This document shows positions 1 through 7,737 of a stretch of DNA of 23,212 nucleotides, in pieces (position 1 is the stretch's first letter; every line of letters begins with the position of its first letter). Location: assembly GCA_045600765.1 (NCBI GenBank), contig JAZRYM010000011.1, positions 1 through 23,212 of the forward strand. Reading direction: 5' to 3'. The position numbers were made by a program, and so were the translations under genes. The notes under the pieces were generated by a model that saw nothing but the letters and a program-made list of their open reading frames with translations, was not told where the DNA came from and did no database searches. The DNA comes from RGIG426 sp045600765. Lineage in GTDB: Bacteria; Bacillota; Clostridia; Oscillospirales; Acutalibacteraceae.

Positions 1-1041
1 CTCGCCCGTTTTGGCGCTGATGCACACCGTCTGTGCATCGGTGTGCGGATACGGCGGAAGCGCCTTATCGCACTTGTTGAGCACGGCAATCATCGGCTTG
101 TCGCCGCACCCGAGTTCTTCGAGCAGCGCCTTGGTCACGGCGAAATGTTCCGCCGCCTCGTCGCTTGCCGCATCGCACACATTTAAGATAACGTCCGCTT
201 CCACCGCTTCTTCCAGCGTGGAGCGAAACGCATTGACAAGGTGATGCGGCAACCGCCGCACAAATCCGACGGTGTCAATCAAAAGCACCTGCCGTCCGTC
301 GGGCAATTTGAGCCCGCGCGACACCGGGTCAAGGGTGGCAAACAGCATATCTTCCGCCAGCACGCCCGCATCGGTCAAATAGTTGAGCAAGGTGGATTTT
401 CCCGCGTTCGTATACCCGACCAACGCGACGGTGGCAATCCCCGTTTTTTTGCGGTGGTCTTTTAAGTTGCCACGCCGTTTTTCCACCTCGGACAGTTGCT
501 CTTTCAGCGCGGAAATGCGCCGCCGAATATGCCGTCGGTCACTTTCGAGCTTCGTTTCACCCGGCCCGCGCGTACCGATACCGCCGCCGAGGCGGGACAA
601 ACTCGTTCCCTGCCCCGCAAGCCGCGGCAACCGATACTGCAACTGCGCGAGTTCCACTTGAATACGTCCCTCTGCCGAGCGGGCACGCGCGGCAAAAATA
701 TCCAAAATCAGCGTGGTGCGGTCGATAATCGGCTTGCCCACGATTTCTTCCAAATTGCGCTGTTGCGTGGCGGTCAATTCGCGGTCTACAATCACGATTT
801 CCGCCTCTACCTGCTCGCACAAATCGCGCAACTCCTCGGCGCGACCCGAGCCGATACACGTTGCGGCAGACGGCGTATCCCGCTTTTGGCACAGTTCCGC
901 CACCGTTTCCGCACCCGCCGTTTTCGCGAGTTCGCGCAACTCCGCAAACGCCGTTTCCACGTCGTATTCGCCGGTATCCAGCGCCACCAGCACCGCCTTT
1001 TGCGGTGCCTGCTCCGCTCCCGTTTCGGTCAATCCGTCCAC
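1..1041 (-). CDS. hflX: GTPase HflX, 3' end outside the window
   Basis: Ribosome-associated GTPase of the HflX family, which splits or rescues stalled and stressed 70S ribosomes in the cytoplasm. The visible 347 codons hold the N-terminal HflX domain, the family signature GGGIGTRGPGE, a long helical linker and the G domain: P-loop GYTNAGKST at about residues 209-217, the G3 segment DTVGFVRRLPHHLV, and NKCD as G4. The frame is still open at base 1; the family is usually 400-plus residues, so roughly 60-100 are missing. I chose GTG at 1041 because an AAGGAAAGG-type ribosome site precedes it and an in-frame stop lies just upstream; TTG at 1032 is the alternative. It is divergent from the cysteine desulfurase operon and has its own promoter at 1069-1097. 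Identity is secure; only the exact start is open. Confidence 0.95.
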   Translation of the reverse strand, partial: MDGLTETGAEQAPQKAVLVALDTGEYDVETAFAELRELAKTAGAETVAELCQKRDTPSAATCIGSGRAEELRDLCEQVEAEIVIVDRELTATQQRNLEEIVGKPIIDRTTLILDIFAARARSAEGRIQVELAQLQYRLPRLAGQGTSLSRLGGGIGTRGPGETKLESDRRHIRRRISALKEQLSEVEKRRGNLKDHRKKTGIATVALVGYTNAGKSTLLNYLTDAGVLAEDMLFATLDPVSRGLKLPDGRQVLLIDTVGFVRRLPHHLVNAFRSTLEEAVEADVILNVCDAASDEAAEHFAVTKALLEELGCGDKPMIAVLNKCDKALPPYPHTDAQTVCISAKTGE

Positions 1042-1068
1042 CCGCCTTTCCTTTTCGGTTCACCGTAT

Positions 1069-1097
1069 AGTATACCCGAACTTTTTCCCGCTTGCAA
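1069..1097 (-). promoter_or_regulatory. Sigma-A-type promoter of hflX
   Basis: On the minus strand, TTGCAA (1097-1092) is followed after exactly 17 bases by TATACT (1074-1069). The -10 lies about 28 bases upstream of the chosen GTG start, so the leader is short. Confidence 0.75.
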
Positions 1098-1131
1098 CCC
1101 TAAAATTTCCGCAAAAAACAGAAAAAACCGG

Positions 1132-1160
1132 TTGCACTCTCCTTTTTTTTATATTATAAT
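1132..1160 (+). promoter_or_regulatory. Sigma-A-type promoter of the cysteine desulfurase operon
   Basis: TTGCAC (1132-1137), a 17-base spacer, then a perfect TATAAT (1155-1160). The -10 lies about 41 bases ahead of the GTG start at 1202. It is divergent from the hflX promoter, with about 35 bases between the two -35 boxes. Confidence 0.8.
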
Positions 1161-1201
1161 GTTATCTGTATAAGTATAGGAAAGCGAAAGGAGCGTGTGC
1201 C

Positions 1202-2335
1202 GTGTCCGCTTATCTCGACAACAGTGCCACCACCAAAGTGTGCCCTGTCGCCGCGGAAAAAGCCGCAAAGATGATGACCGATTGTTTCGGCAATCCCTCC
1301 TCACTCCATTCGTTCGGCTTTGCCGCGGAACAAGAACTGACTGCCGCGCGCACAAGCGTCGCCACCCTACTGAAAGCCGACCCCGCCTGCGTCACCTTTA
1401 CTTCCGGCGGAACAGAGGCGAATAACTTAGCCGTGCTCGGCGCCGCCGCCGCAAAAAAACGCCGCGGCAACCACGTCGTCACCACCGCGATTGAGCACCC
1501 CTCGGTGCTGGAAGCGTTCGCACGGCTGGAAGCGGACGGATTTGAAGTCACCCGCGTCGCTCCGCAAAAGGACGGCACGGTGTTACCCCGCGACCTCTTA
1601 AACGCCTGCCGCGCCGACACGATTTTAGTCAGCGCCATGGCGGTCAACAACGAAACGGGCGCGGTGTTCGCGTGGGACACGGTCTCCGCCGCCATTCGCA
1701 AAGTCTCCCCACTCGCGACATTGCATTGCGATGCGGTGCAAGCGGCGGGAAAATGTGCCCTCTCGCTCGACAAAATGGGCGTTGACCTCTGCTCTGTCAG
1801 CGGGCACAAACTCCACGCTCCGAAAGGCGTGGGCGCTCTGTTTGTGAAAAAAGGCACGCGCTTAGTTCCTCCCGCCGCCCTCGGCGGAGGGCAGGAAAAG
1901 GGACTGCGCTCCGGCACGGAAAATATGCCCGCCATCGCCGCTTTCGGCGAAGCGGTCAAGGCGCTCCCCTCACCCGCCGAACAAACAAAGCATTACGAGG
2001 CGCTGCAAAAACTTCTCTTATCCCATCTTGCCGACCTCGACGACGTGGTGATACATCCACCCGCCATCGCCGTGCCGTATATCACCCATCTTTCCCTGCT
2101 CGGGCGCAAAAGCGAAACTCTCGTGCACGCCCTCGCGGAAAACGGGGTGTTCGTATCGGGTGGTTCCGCCTGCGCCAAAGGCAAAAAAAGCCACGTCTTG
2201 CAGGCAATGAAACTCCCCGCCGCCGAAATTGATTCGTCCTTGCGCATCAGCTTTTCGGTAACCACCGATGAAACCGACATTCTCGCCTTTTGTGAGGCAC
2301 TTCGCCACGCAAAAGCTACACTGGCCCACGTCTAA
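1202..2335 (+). CDS. Cysteine desulfurase (NifS/IscS-like), probable sulfur donor to ThiI
   Basis: PLP enzyme of 377 residues that takes sulfur from L-cysteine as a protein persulfide and releases alanine. Visible features are SGGTEANN (68-75), the cofactor-stacking His in EHP (H99), the D177/Q180 pair, the Schiff-base lysine in SGHK (K203) and the persulfide cysteine in the loop GGSACAKG (C324). The active-site set is complete. GTG at 1202 has AAAGGAG 8 bases upstream. The stop codon runs into the ribosome site of the following sortase gene. With thiI two genes downstream, the simplest reading is a dedicated donor for tRNA 4-thiouridine and/or thiamine synthesis, as in the Bacillus NifZ-ThiI pair. 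That partnership is inferred. No IscU or SUF partner is present, so a general Fe-S role is less supported. Confidence 0.92.
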   Translation: MSAYLDNSATTKVCPVAAEKAAKMMTDCFGNPSSLHSFGFAAEQELTAARTSVATLLKADPACVTFTSGGTEANNLAVLGAAAAKKRRGNHVVTTAIEHPSVLEAFARLEADGFEVTRVAPQKDGTVLPRDLLNACRADTILVSAMAVNNETGAVFAWDTVSAAIRKVSPLATLHCDAVQAAGKCALSLDKMGVDLCSVSGHKLHAPKGVGALFVKKGTRLVPPAALGGGQEKGLRSGTENMPAIAAFGEAVKALPSPAEQTKHYEALQKLLLSHLADLDDVVIHPPAIAVPYITHLSLLGRKSETLVHALAENGVFVSGGSACAKGKKSHVLQAMKLPAAEIDSSLRISFSVTTDETDILAFCEALRHAKATLAHV

Positions 2336-2347
2336 GGAGGATAACGT

Positions 2348-3742
2348 ATGGATAACAAACAAAACTTCCCGTTCTGGGATGACAACGTCTTTTCCCCCGC
2401 CCGCAAGGTCACTGCGCCTGACGGCTCGCTCGACAAGACTGTGGATGATATTTTAGCGGAACTGTACGCCGAAAAGCGCATAGCGCAACCGACACAACCG
2501 GCACAACCGCGCCCGCAAGCGGCGACCACGCCGAGACCGGCGCAACCGACACAACCCGCGCAACCGCGCCCGCAAGCGGCGACCCCGTCTGCGTTTGCTC
2601 CCGTAAAACCCGCGGTGCAACCGCCAATCCCCACCACCATTCCGCTCAAACCGAGCGAGGCGGCGCCGAGCGCGTCTACCCAAAAATCCGCGCCGAAAAA
2701 AACGCCGAAAAAAGACAAATGGATTTGGAGATTTCTCGGTAACTTCCTGCCGAAAAAAGGCGACGGTTTCTGGGAATCGCTCCGCAAAGCGGTGTGCCTG
2801 TGCGCCATTTTCGTGTTGGTGGGCAGTTGTTGCGTGTTGGTCAACGATTTCGTGCTGACTCCCTTGGGCGGGAATCGTTTGGCGGACACGATTGACAACG
2901 TGCGCAAAACGCCCGTCAGCCAAGACGACGACGAAAAACTGTATCCGGCGGGCATTCTCACTTCTTTCAAGAATTTGTATAAGAAAAACCCCGACACCAT
3001 CGGCTGGATTACCTATAAATCCACCAGTCCTTACTGGAACAAAAAGCTCGCCGACCCCGGTTACGTGGTGGTGCAAGCGAACGACAACGACTTCTATCTC
3101 CACCGCGATTTTGAGAAAAACGACGACCGCAACGGCACCATTTATATGGACTACCGCTGCGATTACAGCACGAAAGAGACGGCGGAAAACGCCCGTATCA
3201 CCATTCTCTACGGTCACAATATGTATAGCGGATTGATGTTCGCGAACGTCAACAAACTGCTCGACGGTCTGTCCTATGCACAGTCCGCGCCGACCGTTCA
3301 GTTCAGCTCCCTCTTCTCCGAAGACACCTACAAAGTGTTTGCCGTCATCAGCAACGATGCCACCGAAGCAGGCGCGAAAAACTTCCTGCGTACCGATTTC
3401 GATGGCGACCGCGATTTTCTCGAATACATCGCCGAGTTGCGTCTGCGCTCGTGGTACAACTACAACGATGTAAACGTGCGCGCCGACGACCAACTTTTGG
3501 TGCTGTATACGTGCTCTAACACCTATCAAACGACGATGGGCAAAGAGGGTCGCACCATTTTGGTGGCACGCAAAGTCCGCGCGGGCGAAAGTGCCGATGT
3601 GGACGTTTCCTCCATCACCGAAAACGAAAACAAACTGATGCCGCGGCAATGGTACACCAACAACGACTTGGCATTGCCCGCCTACTACACGTCGCAAGAT
3701 GCGGCGGACGAGGCGGTCCAAAACGCGATGAACGGAAACTAA
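2348..3742 (+). CDS. Class B sortase, catalytically intact, with a long Pro/Gln-rich N-terminal extension
   Basis: Membrane-anchored cysteine transpeptidase-fold protein of 464 residues. Sortases join surface proteins to peptidoglycan or to each other outside the cell. Order: acidic N-terminal segment with TVDDILAELY (31-40); Pro/Gln/Ala-rich region (47-112) containing a 13-residue duplication; Lys-rich stretch (112-137); one transmembrane helix (about 146-167); sortase B domain from about 198. The active-site set is complete: H290 in YGHN, C389 in LYTCS and R402 in GRTILVARK. The family hallmark HRDFEKNDDRNGTIYMD is clear. Class B sortases usually have only a short N-terminal anchor, so about 145 cytoplasmic residues is odd. 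AAGGAGG overlaps the stop of the upstream gene and fixes ATG 2348. No sorting-signal substrate is encoded in the window. A degenerate paralogous domain lies two genes downstream. Confidence 0.9.
   Translation: MDNKQNFPFWDDNVFSPARKVTAPDGSLDKTVDDILAELYAEKRIAQPTQPAQPRPQAATTPRPAQPTQPAQPRPQAATPSAFAPVKPAVQPPIPTTIPLKPSEAAPSASTQKSAPKKTPKKDKWIWRFLGNFLPKKGDGFWESLRKAVCLCAIFVLVGSCCVLVNDFVLTPLGGNRLADTIDNVRKTPVSQDDDEKLYPAGILTSFKNLYKKNPDTIGWITYKSTSPYWNKKLADPGYVVVQANDNDFYLHRDFEKNDDRNGTIYMDYRCDYSTKETAENARITILYGHNMYSGLMFANVNKLLDGLSYAQSAPTVQFSSLFSEDTYKVFAVISNDATEAGAKNFLRTDFDGDRDFLEYIAELRLRSWYNYNDVNVRADDQLLVLYTCSNTYQTTMGKEGRTILVARKVRAGESADVDVSSITENENKLMPRQWYTNNDLALPAYYTSQDAADEAVQNAMNGN
2487..2584 (+). repeat. 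In-frame direct repeat encoding the Pro/Gln-rich sortase linker
   Basis: Two copies, about 2489-2527 and 2546-2584, encode the same 13 residues (PTQPAQPRPQAAT, residues 48-60 and 67-79). The DNA is nearly identical and the copies are 57 bases apart in phase. This is a coding repeat able to expand or contract by whole codons. Confidence 0.8.
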
Positions 3743-3772
3743 TCCGAAGATAGCAAAAGCGAGGAACACGTA

Positions 3773-4954
3773 ATGAACGCACAGCAAGAACTGATTTTAA
3801 TCAAAAACGGTGAACTGACGCTCAAAGGGTTGAACCGTAACACCTTTGAGTCGATTTTGTGCAAAAATCTGCGCCGCAATTTGAAACCCGTCGGCGCGTT
3901 TACCATCCAAAAATCCCAGTCCACCATTTACGTCTTCCCCGCTTCCGACGATGCCGATTTGGATGCGGCGTGCGACCGCGTTTCCAAAACATTCGGCATC
4001 GCCGCGTACTCCCGCGCAAAAATGGTCGAAAAAGACCTGTCGGCGATTTGCCGCGCCTGCGCGGACTATTTCAAAGAGCCGCTCTCTCTCGCCGCCACCT
4101 TTAAGGTGGAAGCCAAACGGGCAGACAAGCGCTTTGCGCACCCGTCTCCCGAAATTTGCGCCACCGTCGGCGAATATCTGCTCGACACCTTCCCGCACCT
4201 CGCGGTGGACGTGCATAACCCCGACTTGACCGTGGTAGTGGAAATTCGCGACTTCGGCGCGTTTATCCACGCGCTTCAACTGCCGGGTGCGGGCGGAATG
4301 CCGGTCGGCACGGGCGGCAAATGCGGATTGCTTCTCTCCGGCGGCATCGACTCCCCCGTCGCCGCCTATATGATGGCGAAACGCGGCGTGGAACTGTGCG
4401 GCATCCACTTTGCCTCCCCGCCGTATACGAGCGAGCGCGCGGAGCAGAAAGTCGTCTCCCTGCTTGAAAAAATCACCCCGTACACCGGCCACGCCGAACT
4501 GTACGTCGTCCCCTTCACCCACATTCAAGAGGAAATTCGCGACCACTGCCCCGAAGACCTCTTTACCCTTGTGATGCGCCGCTTTATGATGCGGTGCGCC
4601 ACCGTGCTCGCCAAAGAAAAGAACTGCGAAGCGCTGATTACCGGCGAAAGTGTCGGTCAGGTGGCAAGCCAGACCATTCCCGCGATGGCGTGCACCGAAG
4701 CGGTCACCGATTTGCCGATTTTCCGCCCGTGTATCGGGATGGACAAAGAGGAAATCGTCGCCATTTCCCGCAAAATCGGCACCTTTGACATTTCCATTGA
4801 ACCGTATGAGGATTGTTGCACCGTTTTCACCCCGCGCCATCCCCGCACCCGCCCGAAACGCGCCATGTTGGAAGAAGCGGAGCAGGCGCTCGACGTGGAC
4901 GCGCTCGTGAAAGAGGCGATAGAAAATGCCTATCGCCGCCGTTTGCAATTTTGA
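3773..4954 (+). CDS. thiI: tRNA 4-thiouridine synthase / thiamine sulfur carrier ThiI, short form
   Basis: Adenylates U8 of tRNA and inserts sulfur to give 4-thiouridine; in many bacteria it also feeds sulfur to ThiS for the thiamine thiazole. The 393 residues show the N-terminal ferredoxin-like region (1-60), a THUMP domain (about 60-165) and the PP-loop pyrophosphatase domain starting at SGGIDS (189-194). PYEDCCTVF carries the conserved acceptor cysteine pair (C348/C349). There is no C-terminal rhodanese domain, as in Bacillus-type ThiI, so sulfur must come directly from a desulfurase; the one at 1202-2335 in the same operon fits. ATG 3773 follows a GAGGAA site, 30 bases after the sortase stop. 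Identity is secure. The split between tRNA and thiamine roles is not visible here, and no thi biosynthesis genes are in the window. Confidence 0.95.
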   Translation: MNAQQELILIKNGELTLKGLNRNTFESILCKNLRRNLKPVGAFTIQKSQSTIYVFPASDDADLDAACDRVSKTFGIAAYSRAKMVEKDLSAICRACADYFKEPLSLAATFKVEAKRADKRFAHPSPEICATVGEYLLDTFPHLAVDVHNPDLTVVVEIRDFGAFIHALQLPGAGGMPVGTGGKCGLLLSGGIDSPVAAYMMAKRGVELCGIHFASPPYTSERAEQKVVSLLEKITPYTGHAELYVVPFTHIQEEIRDHCPEDLFTLVMRRFMMRCATVLAKEKNCEALITGESVGQVASQTIPAMACTEAVTDLPIFRPCIGMDKEEIVAISRKIGTFDISIEPYEDCCTVFTPRHPRTRPKRAMLEEAEQALDVDALVKEAIENAYRRRLQF

Positions 4955-5012
4955 ATTTCTCACTCTGCCACAGAGATAAATAAAGAGAAAAACCCGAAAG
5001 GAGGAGTCGCCT

Positions 5013-6971
5013 ATGACCGCAACCCGTTGTCTGCGCGTGTTCGGACTGTCGATTGAAGACGTGTCGTCCCGTTTGTCCGACCGCTTGACCAATGAGCCTT
5101 TGCGCGTCACGCTGACCGTCGAGCAGGACGAAGTAGTCGTCTTGCTGTCCGCCGATGCCGACTCCGCCGCCATCGCCGAAGCATCGCTGAACAAGGGCGC
5201 CGCCCTTGTGCGGGATTGCCTCGGCGTTTTTGTATACGGCGAAGACGTCCCCGATTTGCAACATCGGGTGGTCGCGCTTCTCCTCGAAAACAACAAAAAA
5301 ATCGCCACCGCCGAATCGTGCACCGCGGGACTTCTCTCTGCGGCACTCACCGAAGTCGGCGGTGCATCCGCTGTGTTCGATTGCGGCGTCGTCTCCTACG
5401 CGAACGACGTCAAGCACTCCGTATTAGGCGTGCCGCAAGAGTGGATTGACACCTACGGCGCCGTTTCCGAGCAGGTCGCCTCCAAAATGGCCATCGGTGT
5501 ACGCCGTTTAAGCGGTGCCGACTTCGGCATCGGCATTACCGGTGTCGCGGGTCCCGGTCCGAACGAGGGCATTCCCGCCGGCACGGTGTTTGTCGCCCTG
5601 GCGGACGAAAAGCGGGTGTGGGTCAAAAAAATCGAACTCCCGAACGCCGACCGCGCGGGTGTGCGCCGCTTTGCGGTGCAAACCGCACTCGATATGGCGC
5701 GGCGCTATCTTGAAGCGCTTCCCGGAGTGATGGCGGGCGCATTGTCGCTCGAAAAACCCTCGTCCGAGACGATGCCGTTCCCCGTCGGCCGCGTAAAAAA
5801 ACTGCATTTTTGGTCGCCCCTCTTTCCCTCAAAATCGCAAGGGAAAGCCGCCGCGTTCCGCGCGACAGCACTTTGGTTTTTGATTGTCATTATGGTGGCG
5901 GTGTGTGGTTTTTCGCTCTACTATTTCATCTACCGCCCGCTCCACAACGAGCAGATGTACGACCGTCTCGAATCGGTCTATTACGCGGGCTTGTCCGAAC
6001 CTCCCGCCGTCGTGGACACGTCGCTTTATCCCGAGGGAATGCTCTCTCGCTTTTACGCGCTGTATGACCAAAACGCCGACATTCGCGGCTGGCTTCGGGT
6101 AGACGGCACGTCCATTAGTTACCCCGTGATGGACAGTCGCCACTCCGACTATTATGCCACCCACGATTTTGAGGGTACACCCTCCGCTTACGGAGTGCCC
6201 TATTTCAACTCCTCCGCCGACTTTTCCTCCGCAAAAGCGGTGGATGCCGCTCGCACACTCACCATTTACGGCGGCAATCGCGAGGGCGATGCACAAATGC
6301 TGGCGCCGCTCCTGCGCTACACCGACAAGGCGTTTTTCGCCGCGCACGAGTATTTGACCCTCAACACGCTGTATTCCGAAAACCGCTACCGCGTACTTGC
6401 CGTCTGCACGGTGGAAGACGTCGCCGCGGTCCCCTACGACGCGCCACCGACCGATGCAAAAGGGTACAAAGCGTTTTTGTCGCAACTGGAAACTCTCTCA
6501 CTCTACAAATTGCCGGTGCCTCTGAAAAAAGACAGTCACCTGCTCTTCCTTTCGGTTGACGTCGGAACGGAAGAAAACGATACCCGCCGCCTTGTCGTGG
6601 TAGCGGAACGGCTTGCGGCAGGTGCCGCCGAGCCGGCATATAAAGTGGAGGAAAACCCCGATGCGATGGCGGCGGGTGAAAGCGTAAACGACGTGCCTGA
6701 CACGCCGGCCACCACCGTCACCACCAAAAACGCCACAACCACCACGCCGACCACACGCAAGGAAAAAGAAATCACCAATCCTCCCGCACGCACCACGGTG
6801 CGTACCGCACCGGCGGCGGAGCCGACCACCACCCGCAAGCCCACCAACAAACCCACCGCCAAAACCACGAAAAAACCCTCGTTGCCCTCTACAACGGCAC
6901 CGACCGTTCCCTCGACTTCGCCCTCCACCGAGCCCACCGTCGTAACGACGATGCCGCCCGACGGAGATTGA
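5013..6971 (+). CDS. CinA KH + NMN-deamidase (PncC) domain fused through one membrane helix to a catalytically dead class B sortase domain
   Basis: One uninterrupted 652-codon frame. Residues 1-80 match the KH-like middle domain of CinA (RCLRVFGLSIEDV... FVYGEDV). Residues about 81-236 are the CinA C-terminal domain, with AESCTAG (100-106) and GITGVAGPGP (174-183), which hydrolyses nicotinamide mononucleotide. CinA's own N-terminal MocF-like domain is absent. A linker (237-284) leads to one transmembrane helix (about 285-306), then a sortase B-like domain (about 315-535) and a Thr/Pro/Lys-rich tail (560-652). Aligned by eye with the intact sortase at 2348-3742, the catalytic His is Gly (G421 in YGGN) and the Cys is Asp (D516 in LSVDVG); the Arg remains (R526 in RRLVVVAER). 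N-in/C-out topology would place the deamidase in the cytoplasm and the dead sortase outside. AAAGGAGG 8 bases before ATG 5013 supports the start. Domain identities are well supported; the joint function is unknown. Confidence 0.85.
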   Translation: MTATRCLRVFGLSIEDVSSRLSDRLTNEPLRVTLTVEQDEVVVLLSADADSAAIAEASLNKGAALVRDCLGVFVYGEDVPDLQHRVVALLLENNKKIATAESCTAGLLSAALTEVGGASAVFDCGVVSYANDVKHSVLGVPQEWIDTYGAVSEQVASKMAIGVRRLSGADFGIGITGVAGPGPNEGIPAGTVFVALADEKRVWVKKIELPNADRAGVRRFAVQTALDMARRYLEALPGVMAGALSLEKPSSETMPFPVGRVKKLHFWSPLFPSKSQGKAAAFRATALWFLIVIMVAVCGFSLYYFIYRPLHNEQMYDRLESVYYAGLSEPPAVVDTSLYPEGMLSRFYALYDQNADIRGWLRVDGTSISYPVMDSRHSDYYATHDFEGTPSAYGVPYFNSSADFSSAKAVDAARTLTIYGGNREGDAQMLAPLLRYTDKAFFAAHEYLTLNTLYSENRYRVLAVCTVEDVAAVPYDAPPTDAKGYKAFLSQLETLSLYKLPVPLKKDSHLLFLSVDVGTEENDTRRLVVVAERLAAGAAEPAYKVEENPDAMAAGESVNDVPDTPATTVTTKNATTTTPTTRKEKEITNPPARTTVRTAPAAEPTTTRKPTNKPTAKTTKKPSLPSTTAPTVPSTSPSTEPTVVTTMPPDGD

Positions 6972-7026
6972 CGGCAACAGTTTTCATTGAATTTTCCGAT
7001 TTTCTTCAAAAAAGGAGTGCTTGACG

Positions 7027-7737
7027 ATGTTGCGCATCGACCATTTAACGAAGCGTTATGGGACGACCATCGCGGTAGACGACCTCAATTTACACATTCT
7101 TCCCGGTGAACTGTACGGGTTTATCGGCCACAACGGCGCGGGCAAAACCACCACGATTAAAGCCTGTTGCGGTATTTTGAATTTTGAAGAGGGCGACATT
7201 TTCATCGGCGGCACGTCGGTAAATACCGACCCGCTCGCCTGCAAAGCGCAAATCGCCTACCTGCCCGACAACCCCGATTTGTACGATTTTATGACCGGTA
7301 TCGGGTACTTAAACTTTATCGCGGACGTGTTCGGTATCCCCGCCGACGTGCGAAGCGAGCGCATCCGTTCCCTCGGCGACCGATTTGATTTAACCAAAGA
7401 TTTGGCACAACCGATTTCCGCCTACTCCCACGGTATGAAACAAAAACTCGCAATTATCTCCGCGTTTTTGCACGACCCGAAACTGCTGATTATGGACGAA
7501 CCGTTCGTCGGTCTTGACCCCGTGTCGTCCCACGAACTGAAAGTGCTGATGCGCGAACTGTGCGACAAAGGCGGCGCGATTTTCTTCTCCACCCACGTGC
7601 TTGAAGTCGCCGAAAAACTGTGCGACAAAATCGCCATTATCCGCGACGGCAAACTCGTCCGCTCCGGCACGATGGAGGAGGTCAAAGGCGACGACTCCCT
7701 CGAAGACGTGTTCCTCGAATTGGAGGCGGACGAATGA
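7027..7737 (+). CDS. ABC transporter ATP-binding protein (ABC-2 export type)
   Basis: Cytoplasmic ATPase subunit of 236 residues for the membrane protein encoded next. Walker A GHNGAGKTT (34-42), signature SHGMKQ (134-139), Walker B LLIMDEP (153-159) and switch His in FSTH (H190) are all present. The SHGMKQ signature and small size resemble ABC-2 exporters of the CcmA/EcsA kind. ATG 7027 is preferred because AGGAG (7013-7017) lies 9 bases upstream; TTG at 7021 would leave only 3. It follows the fusion gene by 55 bases with no clear promoter or terminator between, so it probably belongs to the same transcript. The last codons overlap the permease start. The substrate cannot be told from sequence. 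Confidence 0.92.
   Translation: MLRIDHLTKRYGTTIAVDDLNLHILPGELYGFIGHNGAGKTTTIKACCGILNFEEGDIFIGGTSVNTDPLACKAQIAYLPDNPDLYDFMTGIGYLNFIADVFGIPADVRSERIRSLGDRFDLTKDLAQPISAYSHGMKQKLAIISAFLHDPKLLIMDEPFVGLDPVSSHELKVLMRELCDKGGAIFFSTHVLEVAEKLCDKIAIIRDGKLVRSGTMEEVKGDDSLEDVFLELEADE

Noticed and set aside
2487..2584. Repeats resembling a small CRISPR-like or tandem array
   Set aside because: The copies are in frame, encode a Pro-rich linker and have no spacer diversity. The repeats at 12463-12534 are the same kind of coding repeat.
2453..3787. Long open frame (444 codons) on the minus strand opposite the sortase gene
   Set aside because: It is antisense to a gene with clear motifs and a perfect ribosome site, has biased residues (Val/Arg/His/Gly-rich) and no recognisable domain. 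It reflects GC-rich third positions.
3797..5350. Long open frame (517 codons) on the minus strand opposite thiI and the fusion gene
   Set aside because: It has the same shadow composition, covers the ends of two real genes, and has no ribosome site or motif.
6873..6910. LPSTT in the tail of the fusion protein as a sortase sorting signal
   Set aside because: No hydrophobic segment or positively charged end follows it, so it lacks the form of a wall-sorting signal. It is part of the Thr/Pro-rich tail.
5729..6971. Possibility that the sortase-like half is a separate gene starting at the internal ATG near 5729
   Set aside because: The frame is continuous through the CinA domain, there is no stop before 5729, and only a GGAG too close to that ATG is present. 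A single fusion protein is the simpler reading, though a secondary internal start cannot be excluded.
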